From the NCBI GenBank assembly GCA_036939755.1, contig JALLAZ010001514.1, forward strand, positions 1-10,518: a DNA stretch of 10,518 nucleotides, in the 5' to 3' direction. This DNA comes from Stephanodiscus triporus. Its lineage: Eukaryota; Bacillariophyta; Thalassiosirophyceae; Thalassiosirales; Thalassiosiraceae. Below are positions 1 to 6,601 of this stretch, one piece after another (the stretch's first letter is position 1; each line of letters opens with the position of its first letter). The position numbers were made by a program, and so were the translations under genes. The notes under the pieces are model-generated. The model had not been told where the DNA came from. It saw only the letters and a list, made by a program, of their open reading frames with translations, and did no database searches.

Positions 1-72
1 TTTGTAAGAAAAAATTTATTGCTTCTAGAAGCAGTACGTGTTGAGTGTTACAATATATTGTTACTTGATCAA
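1..72. other. A+T-rich non-coding end beyond element A coding truncation
   Basis: These bases are roughly 28% G+C, against well over 50% in the adjoining pol. On the minus strand, the direction of element A, all frames carry stops; there is a perfect 12-bp palindrome GCTTCTAGAAGC (21-32) and directly after it AATAAA (plus 15-20 as TTTATT), a possible polyadenylation signal. An 8-bp direct repeat GTGTTGAG occurs at 38-45 and 80-87, on either side of the last codons. It may be the start of a 3' LTR, flanking DNA, or the far side of a deletion; the sequence seen does not decide. Confidence 0.4.
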
Positions 73-75
73 CTA

Positions 76-1150
76 TTTAGTGTTGAGAGGTGGAGGTTTC
101 CGGAGATATTCGGCAACGGTTGAGAAGTCCCAACGATGGTTGAGCTGGTCGTGAACCTGTTGGGTGAATGGGGCGGAGGATATAATAGGAAGGCCGTCAT
201 GTGATATATCTTGATGTATTTCCGGGTGGGAGAAGAGGAGGGTGACCGATGAAGAGCCAGCAGATTCAAGCGTCGCAAACGCCGCGTGAGCTTTCGAGAT
301 GGTTGTGACGACAGTGTCGCCAATCTTGATGAGCCAAGCGCCCTTGATCCGCAAACGCCAACGAGGTATCTTTGCCGCAGGAGTACCCAGGGACATACCG
401 CCGAGGATGAGTCGTCCGTTGACGTGTGCGAGGCAGAGGCCAGCGGTCCGGTGATGACTGTAATTGAATCGGCGGAGGTCTAAGACTTCCTCGAAAGCTT
501 CGTGATATGGGTCCGGGGACAAGTATATCAAGGCCATATCGTTGCGGCTGATATTGTACTCCGAGACGATGTCCGAAGCTGTCGGTGGGGGGGCATTTGG
601 GGAGGAGCGAACTCGAGCGGCAGCCGCAGCGATCTGTCGTGGTAGTGCCGTTTCCCGCAAGGGTAGGGGTGTATTCCGACAGAGAGTAGGTACACACCAC
701 TGAGTCGCCTTGGTTGTGGTAGGTAATAGCGGCGGCCATGGGACAGGAAGGAGTGGGATATCGTTGACGTCGTCGTCATCCATGGAGGGATTATTGTCGT
801 CAGGCTCGAGACCGAGGTCGTATAGGAGCTGTGCAGCAGACGGCCGTGAGGGTTGGAGGTACCATGCCTTGTCGAACTGCGCATGGTGACTGTGTTTCAC
901 CAGACCTGTGTCAATGTCGAGGTACAAAATGTTTTGGTCAGTTGAAGCGTAGCCAAGAAAAATCCCACGAAAATCGTGGCGGTCGAGTTTGCTGCGATGG
1001 TCGCCGGTCCGTTTGACGCAGACCCGAGAGCCGAACAATTTGAGATACGCGAGGTCCGGTTTAAGTCCGTAATACCCTTCAAACGGTGTTTTCTTTGTTT
1101 CCAAATGGACCAGCCGATTATGCAGATACACCGAGTGTAGGAGGGCTGCT
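76..1150 (-). other. Integrase C-terminal segment and downstream conserved block of element A
   Basis: This is the part of pol beyond the frameshift, about 358 codons in one open frame. It begins with the distal integrase core (LHSVYLHNRLVH), followed by KTPFEGYYGLKPDL and FGSRVCVKRTG, the usual copia block after the catalytic core, then RHDFRGIFLGY. The segment ending AAQLLYDLGLE is one I associate with diatom copia elements. An acidic and proline-rich linker (about 600-800), a PDZ-like domain (223-465) and a conserved tail containing SHDGLPIISSAPFTQQVHDQ follow. The first credible codon is at the frameshift junction; no start codon is expected because this is the middle of a polyprotein. 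Confidence 0.82.
223..465 (-). other. PDZ-like domain between integrase and missing RT (element A)
   Basis: About 80 residues with the order of elements expected of a PDZ fold: a GLCL stretch where PDZ domains carry their carboxylate-binding GLGF-type loop, then NGRLILGGM, then GTPAAKI (compare the common SPAAKAG-type turn), then GAWLIKIGDTVV (compare L-x-x-GD-x-I-x-x-x-G/V), a short helix (AHAAFATL) and a last strand SVTLLFSHP. These are observed motifs; the fold is inferred by eye. PDZ domains bind C-terminal peptides. Such a domain is not part of standard Ty1/copia pol, but I recall the same segment in many diatom copia proteins. It could instead be a degenerate linker fold. Confidence 0.5.
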
Positions 1151-2707
1151 AGCCGAACAGAAGAGTGCAAGCACGCACGGCGAACTTGTTGTTGTAGGTT
1201 TTGACGGCACCGTTTTGTGAAGGACTATCCGCACCGGTAGGTTCGAGAATGTAATGGAAGTCTCGGAGGAGGAGATCCCGAAAAGCGGAAGACCGGGCGA
1301 GCTCGCCACCTTGGTCCGTGCGGATGCAACCTCCCTTGTCGTGGCCATGGATTCGTAGAAATTCCGAGATGATGTCCAACGGGGGCTCTTTGGAGGCGGT
1401 GAGGAAGACCCAAACATATCGAGATGCCTCGTCGACTATCAGAAGGTAGAAGGTAAAGCCATCGTAGGACTTGACAACGCGGTCCGTGCCTTTATGAGGT
1501 CGTGAGTAGTCCGACAAAGAAGCCCACATGAAACCGTAGTCCATGTAATAACGCCGCTTTCGTTCGGTTGTGCGGAGAGCAGAACGTTGTGCAGCCTGTT
1601 TACGTGTCCGCGCTTGCTCTTTAAAATCAATGAATCAGAACGGGTGGTATTCAAACACCGATGGTAATCCGGTCGCATTACCCGGGAGGACATCGAGTTG
1701 GTGCACTCCGGGAGAGCCAAGTCGGAGGAGCCACACCTCTGATTCAACCTGCTTTGATTTTGATGTGGGGGCAAAGCGAGATGGCCGACGAGCAGTGTTA
1801 GGGACCGAAGGGAGGGCAAGGCGATAGACCGTGGAGGGGGGGTAGCGCCGGACGGGCGATCGATCAACCGTGAGGACATTCGTTGGGCAGTAGTAGAGGC
1901 CATCGCGGTATTCGAGATCCAGTTTCATAGTGACGAGGCCATCGTGACTGTCGAACCGTAGTTGGCCCGGTCGACCGTCTTTGAATCCCGTTTGGGTCCA
2001 GGAGACAAATACATCGCTAGAGGCAAGGATGGCCTGGGGGGAGATTATGGTTTCCACCGCATTCTTGCAAAAGAAGCACATCTGCCAGTGTGTAGAGCCA
2101 TCGGAGAGTGTCAGCGGCAGGTAGCCTCAGCGTGTACACGAATCATCCAATGTGGGAGCGTTGCCATTCACGGCCACCGATATAGGGAGTGGTGGAATCT
2201 CGACAACGTCCACGAGAATATCGAGGTCACCGGTAAGACATATGTTGGCGCCGCCATCAATGAGGGTAGAAGGAGTCTCTCGTACCTGGACATAGGATGA
2301 ACTATCTTCCCGAAGGCCAAAGACTCGGGGCGATCCGACCACCCGTGTGACGCTGTCCATGACAGACGGGAAGTCGGGGATAGTAGCCACAGTTAAGATA
2401 GAGCGGCCAGGTGGCGGAGACGTAGGTTGAGAAGTGGAAGTGTTGGATGGCATGGCAAACGGGAACTCGAAAGGACTCGTTGGGGAGGTAGGCCGAGTAG
2501 GGTTAAGAAGAATAGCGTTGATTAGTGAGCCCGCGGGGATGTCAGGAGGTGGTTCTGCCGGTGGAAGGGCCGTGGCATGGTCATTAACTGGTGGGGTGAC
2601 CGCGGGGTTGGCATCTGTAGAGACCACAGAAGGAGCCGACGCAAAGGAGATGGAGGGGGCGCAGGTTTGTGAGACCGGCGCGGGAGCTGCCAACAGAGGA
2701 GGAATAT

Positions 2708-2747
2708 GGTCCGACCCGACGCATCGAGGGGGACCGTACCCTAGTCA
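2708..2747 (-). promoter_or_regulatory. Candidate stop-codon readthrough signal at the gag/pol border
   Basis: The Gag stop is TGA followed directly by CTAG, the UGA-CUA(G) context known to favour readthrough in several viral and cellular genes. Gag and pol are in the same frame across it. After a 9 nt spacer, GGTCC (2731-2735 on the minus strand) can pair with GGACC (2708-2712), with further CC/GG and CGA/TCG pairing inside, giving a bulged stem-loop of 28 nt. Spacing and layout resemble known readthrough stimulators. Function is inferred. The other five in-frame TGAs are followed by AAC, CGC, AAT, GGC and TTC, so this context is unique to the border. Confidence 0.45.
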
Positions 2748-4622
2748 TTCATCAGCAACATCGTCGTCATCGAGGTCGGGCCAACATTCCCAGTCCATGG
2801 CTTCAATGAGTTGCTCAGCCAAGATGTCGAGCTCGTCGCAATATGCCCGCATCACCTGACAGGGAGTACGAGAGGGCTGTCCGAGTTTATTTCACCATCG
2901 GGCAACCCATTTCTCCTTGATGGAGGATTTGTCGCTCTCCGAGAGGCGCGCCTTGTGTCGGTCGACGAAAAGAGCGATCGCCAACATGTCACAACTGACG
3001 GCTTCGTGGCCTGTGCATTTGCAAGCAGCGCAAATGACATCCGGTAGAAAGGGGCGGCGTCATTGGTCCGGTCGGAGAGATCGGCCGCCAGGAGCATTGC
3101 CGGCACAGAGGCTACGATCGCCGGACCGAGGACCAGGCGAGCCATGATCACGAGGGCCAAAACCGTGACGTTGGTCTGGCTCTCGACGCCCGCGAGGCAA
3201 GCCGCGATCGCAGTTGTCACGACCCTGGTCCGTGCGGTCCCAGCCCTGGTCCAATCGATGGACATGGGGGAGGTAACCCTGAACATGGCAAAATGGGAGT
3301 TCGTCCTCGTCGGGTGTGTCCCAGTCGGCGTTGTGGTCCGGGGCAGGCCAGTCGGCGGGCGAGCCGAGGGCTCTGTTGATGCGTGGGGTAGTGAAATCAC
3401 AAATCCGGGCCTTAGAATGGGAGTTGATCAGGGTGGCAATCCCGCTAAGACGAAGGTGGTGTGGAAGATAGCCATCGTCAGAATCGGAGTGGAAGGCATT
3501 GACTTGAGCCTGGAGAAGGGTGACGATGTCGACGTACTCCAAGTCGGCAATGGCGCGCAGGAAAACGGAGGTGCGCATCCAAGCGTCGAAGTAGTTATTC
3601 TTCTTAGCTTGCAGGCGGAAGTAGAGGAGATGAGCATGACAGAAGTCGAAGACGTCGGAGTCGCGATGCCAGGTCGGAGGCAAGATGGGGACGGTTGGGT
3701 CGAAGCCAGGTACGGTGAGCTCGAGGACCCGCCACAAGAGGTCGTAGCCATTGTTAGATTCAAAACCCACCATTGTGATGGCCGATTTGATGTCGGAGGA
3801 AGAAGTCGGGAGGAGGCGCGGAAGGATGTCCATAAGGGCAGAGCCGATTTCGGCGTATCGATGTGTTCCAAGGCCTGGTGGGCATAGACCTTCAAAGTTG
3901 AATGCGAGCTTGATGGTATCGAAGGGCATGAGGGGCAGGAGATAACCGGAAGCCAGTTTCTGGAACTTGTCGTAGAATTCCACCGCCTCTTTAGCGTCAA
4001 GGGACGTCAGCTTCGGGAAGTTCACGAGGGCCTTCTTGATGATGTACTCCACGGAGGGGCCCGAACGGCCGGTGCGGGGGTTGGTCCAGCCGGAAAGCAT
4101 CTTGCGATGAACAAGAATGATATCGTTGTAGCAAATGAGGACATCTTCGGGGGCCTCCATCGTGATGGAATCGTAACCGCATTCGTGAATGAACTCGATC
4201 GTAAGCTCAGGGACACCGTCCATACCTCCATGATATTTGGGATGCGCCAGGGTGGCGAGATCGAAGCGACTGATCTTGAGCGTCCGCGCGAGGCGTTCGC
4301 GATCGCTAGCACGGGGCGAGACGATCGGGCCGCCTGTAAGAACGCCATGGGGCGCGCCGCCCGTCTCGGTCGTAGTGTCAAGATCGGTGGGTCGCGTGTG
4401 GTAGGGGCGGAAGGACGTACCAGGAGTGACGTTGTGAACACGAGCCCCCCCAGAGGGCCAACCGTCGACACCGTGGGCGTCCGGAGACCGGAAATTGTTG
4501 CGGGGATGGACGGTGAAGTCCTGAGTCCGAGACCTGTAGTCAAAAGAGCAGTAGTCGGAGGGGTTTCATTGAGGCGGAGACTGGAAGTTCACGCGGTTGT
4601 GGTGTCCCTCAAAACATCTATC

Positions 4623-4784
4623 CGTCGTCGCACCAGCGGCCATCACGAAGCCGCCATCCGTCATCGTGGCGGTGTGGGTGCGATTCATGCCAACCGCCGG
4701 CGTCGGAGTCGCACTTGCGGCCATCGCGAAGCCTCCATCTGTCATCGTTGCGGTGTGTGCGCGATTCATGCCAACTGCCGGCGT
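4623..4784 (-). repeat. 81-bp tandem duplication in gag (2 copies)
   Basis: Two adjacent 81-bp units (4704-4784 and 4623-4703) differ at about a dozen positions. Each encodes 27 residues starting TPAVGMN and containing HTATMTDGGF. The unit length is a multiple of three, so the frame is kept. The divergence indicates an old duplication inside the Thr/Ala-rich linker after the coiled coil. Confidence 0.9.
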
Positions 4785-5678
4785 CGGAGGAGCCGTGTCA
4801 TCGGCCGTTGAAGGAGCGGGGGTGGTGCTCGCGCCATCAGCCGTCGTCGAAGGAGCCGTGCCACCATCAGCCGTCGAAACGATGTTGTGGCAATCCGAGT
4901 CAGTCAATGGTCCATCGGCAGGGGTCTGAGTGGTCGGGGTAACCAACGTGGCATCCGCGTTGACGGGGGGGGCTGAGAGACGCGTCAGAACCGATTGTAC
5001 AGAGGCCTCGATTTTATTGACAGCAGCGGCGAGGTCGCGGGCAGAGGCATGGATCTCGCTATGGAGTTCACGGCGCAGGTCCGGGATGATACGGCCGCGA
5101 ACATCGTTGACGTCCTGTAGAAGGGTGGAGATGTCGGATTCGGTGGATTTACGGAGGCCCTGGAGCTTGGCGCCAGCCATGGCGAGCTCGTCGGTGAGCG
5201 TGGAAGTGTCACCCTCGAGGCCCGTCACGGCACCCTCGACGGCAGTTGTACGATCGGCCTGCAACGTCAAGCGTTCGTCGAGCCTTGTAACACGTTCGCT
5301 GACCTCCTGAAGTTGCAATGCCACGCGTGCATCGACCCCTTTGACACGCTCATTTACGGCGTCAATGTTGGTAGCCAAAGTTGTGACCACGGTGTCGAGA
5401 TTTTGGGTCAAATTGTCGAGGATCGAGTGGATGCGATGTTCCGTGCGGGCCATGCGGTTGACGGTGGTAGTCCAACGGTCGTCGCTGGCCTTGAAAAGAT
5501 CCCGTTGCATATCCCGGAGGGTATTGTGTACATCGTCAGCGGCCAAATGCCCACTCTGGAGCGTAGACCAAATTTTATGGGAGGCCGCGTCGGTGACCTG
5601 ATCTTCGGGCCATGCTTTGAGGAAGGTGGTAATGAAGACATCCGAGCAAGGACGAGCAGCTGACGTGGTCCGCGTGGG

Positions 5679-5804
5679 CGTATCCACTGGGTTAGCGTCC
5701 TGACGCGGACGATCAGTTGGGTCGCAGTCGGGCAGTACCCTTACCTCCACCGGGTTAGCGTCCGGACGCGTACGATCGGTCGGGTCGCGGTCGGGTAGTA
5801 CCCG
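5679..5804 (-). repeat. 63-bp tandem duplication in gag head (2 copies)
   Basis: Units 5742-5804 and 5679-5741 each encode 21 residues of the pattern RVLPDxDPTDR...DANPV. They are in frame and moderately diverged. They lie just before the folded or coiled part of Gag, in a region rich in Pro and Asp that is probably disordered. Confidence 0.85.
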
Positions 5805-5955
5805 TGGGGATTCGGCAGGGGTAGGGTCGTCATCGGATGGGGTGGGGGAGGTTGGGGTTTGGAGAGCCGCGTAGCTGTTGTGCGTGGGAGTCGCAGTAGG
5901 CACCGTTGGTTGCACCATCGCTGCATGTGGAGGCGTGGTGCGATGTCCACGTGCC

Positions 5956-6060
5956 GTCGTGGCGACCGTGAAATCGGAGTCGTCCGCCAACGTGAAGTCG
6001 GGGTCGTCCGCCAAAGTCGTGGCGACCGTGGAGCCTGGATCGCCCGCTGGATCGCCCGCC
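5956..6060 (-). repeat. Cluster of short in-frame tandem repeats in gag head
   Basis: Seen directly: two adjacent 24-bp units (5968-5991, 5992-6015) encoding LADD-x-DFT-type octapeptides; a 15-bp direct repeat GTCGTGGCGACCGTG at 5956-5970 and 6016-6030; and two 12-bp units GGATCGCCCGCY (6037-6048, 6049-6060). All unit lengths are multiples of three, consistent with slippage kept under coding constraint. Confidence 0.85.
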
Positions 6061-6272
6061 AAGGACAAGGGGGACAAAAGGGAGGGGCTTGTGGCATCCT
6101 GGGACTCTTGGGAAAGGTCGGCCTCACCGGGGGGCTTGGGGTTCGTGGCTCCGCTGGGGTAGCAAGGATCGCGCTCGCCGGGGGGAGTGTGGTATGTGGC
6201 ACCACCGCCCGAGGGAGGGGGGGCATTAAAAAGATGAGATTGACGAGATTGTAGGCGCGTCCGAGGACGATC

Positions 6273-6301
6273 GGGGGGGGGGCTGTCATAGCCGCCGCCA
6301 T
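6273..6301 (-). other. Candidate gag start followed by C10 slippery tract
   Basis: On the minus strand ATG 6301-6299 opens a short frame (MAAAMTAPPP, second ATG at 6289-6287) that runs into ten C residues (6282-6273). After the tract, the main Gag frame, one position away, continues plausibly as DRPRTRLQSRQSHLF. One more C, or two fewer, would join the two. The main frame itself has no ATG between its upstream TAA (about 6493) and 5918. Confidence 0.5.
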
Positions 6302-6601
6302 CGTCGTGGCTGTTGGGCAGAATAAGAATCCAGAGCCATATGGCAATATAGGTAGATACGGAGGGAATACATATACACGTGGAGTGCGGAATCGCCAGTT
6401 GGGAGTGGCGAGACTCCGACCCACGACGTGGCAAGTGAGAACGGGAGGCAAGGGAGTAATAAGGCAGTAGCCGTAAGAGCGAGAGCTCACTTTATTTAAT
6501 AGATCTAACGATACAATGTCATGCGTTTAGCGTCGGAAACGGCGTCTTCCCAACATCTATTCAATAAAGCCAGCAGGCGAAGCGCGCCAACAACAAGAGA
6601 A
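6302..6601. other. 300-bp divergent spacer between the two Gag starts
   Basis: This is the leader region of both elements. It must contain what is left of their 5' LTRs, leaders and primer binding sites. The part nearest element A (6302 to about 6490) reads open in the Gag frame on the minus strand without an ATG and gives an unconvincing peptide, so it is more likely LTR or leader. Around 6491-6501 an A+T-rich patch reads TATTAAATAA on the minus strand, and on the plus strand AATAAA occurs at 6563-6568. No clear TG...CA LTR ends or tRNA-complementary site could be fixed for either element. Confidence 0.4.

Larger units (their letters stand above)
76..2744 (-). pseudogene. pol: Truncated pol of element A: protease, integrase, PDZ-like domain
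   Basis: Pol continues in the Gag frame after TGA 2745-2747. A Pro/Thr-rich leader comes first, then an aspartic protease with the motif TLIDGGANICL (catalytic Asp codon 2256-2258), a pre-integrase segment (about 1640-2080), the integrase core (1149-1544) and the integrase C-terminal region. Integrase acidic residues visible are Asp 1539-1541 (MDYGFM) and Asp 1314-1316 (RTDQGGE); the third position, in NGAVK, is Lys (1200-1202) where Glu is expected 37 residues after the second Asp. TGA codons interrupt at 2127-2129 and 1635-1637. Near 1149 the frame changes and roughly 8-9 residues expected from the family are missing, so a deletion of about 25 nt is inferred. From there a second frame runs to TAG 73-75. 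Reverse transcriptase and RNase H are absent. Confidence 0.85.
76..6301 (-). mobile_element. Element A: decayed Ty1/copia (diatom CoDi-like) retrotransposon
   Basis: On the minus strand the order is Gag, zinc knuckle, aspartic protease, integrase, as in Ty1/copia elements, where integrase precedes reverse transcriptase. Nearly the whole 6.2 kb reads in one frame, broken by six TGA codons (1635, 2127, 2745, 2892, 3060, 4566), of which 2745-2747 is probably the natural Gag stop. Coding ends at a TAG (73-75) before any reverse transcriptase or RNase H. The integrase C-terminal segment and the block after it match proteins I remember from diatom CoDi elements; a database search would confirm this. 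No LTR pair, primer binding site or target duplication was identified. The element cannot move by itself: integrase lacks its catalytic Glu and reverse transcriptase is absent. Confidence 0.88.
2745..6301 (-). pseudogene. gag: Gag of element A (coiled coil, core, CCHC knuckle), interrupted
   Basis: Structural protein that would form the particle and package element RNA. In order on the minus strand: a proline-rich, repeat-bearing head (about 5640-6270); a region rich in heptad-like spacing, predicted coiled coil (4974-5537); a Thr/Ala/Pro linker with a 27-residue tandem repeat (4623-4784); a globular core (about 3390-4230); and a zinc knuckle at 2991-3032, spaced C-X2-C-X4-H-X4-C (CAACKCTGHEAVSC). 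An acidic tail ends at TGA 2745-2747. Three further TGA codons break the frame at 4566-4568, 3060-3062 and 2892-2894; reading resumes in the same frame after each. Start choice: ATG 6301-6299 (or 6289-6287) lies one frame away and joins the main frame only if the C10 tract at 6273-6282 changes length. The first Met in the main frame is 5918-5916, which would drop the head. Similar head and coil proteins occur in diatom copia elements, from memory. Confidence 0.8.

Noticed and set aside
45..52. TGTAACAC (minus) as the start of a 3' LTR
   Set aside because: No polypurine tract precedes it, and no second copy is seen near the element A 5' end; it remains only a possibility.
3063..3887. Long plus-strand open frame opposite element A gag, also 4107-4811
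   Set aside because: They lie wholly antisense to a well-supported Gag frame, have no recognisable domain, and long antisense frames are expected in G+C-rich coding DNA.
1635..4568. Reassigned or recoded TGA (alternative code or selenocysteine) for all in-frame TGAs
   Set aside because: Stop contexts vary, other lesions are present, and nuclear codes of diatom-like algae are standard; decay is simpler. Only 2745-2747 has a special context.
6398..6425. tRNA T-arm-like sequence (minus GTGGGTCGGAGTCTCGC) or a primer binding site on the plus strand
   Set aside because: No matching 5' acceptor arm lies about 70 nt upstream, the T-loop is off consensus, and the site is too far from the element B start for a normal primer binding site.
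5741..6490. Minus-strand 249-codon frame overlapping the Gag head
   Set aside because: Only its short part from ATG 6301 to the C10 tract looks like Gag start; the rest is the neighbouring-frame shadow of the repeats.
6326..6500. 5' LTR of element A with LTR end CCA and primer site TGGCTCTGG
   Set aside because: The match to a tRNA 3' end is not convincing and there is no partner LTR in the window for comparison.
6563..6568. AATAAA as a polyadenylation signal on the plus strand
   Set aside because: It lies just upstream of the Gag start of element B; if used it would be as part of an LTR R region, which cannot be shown here.
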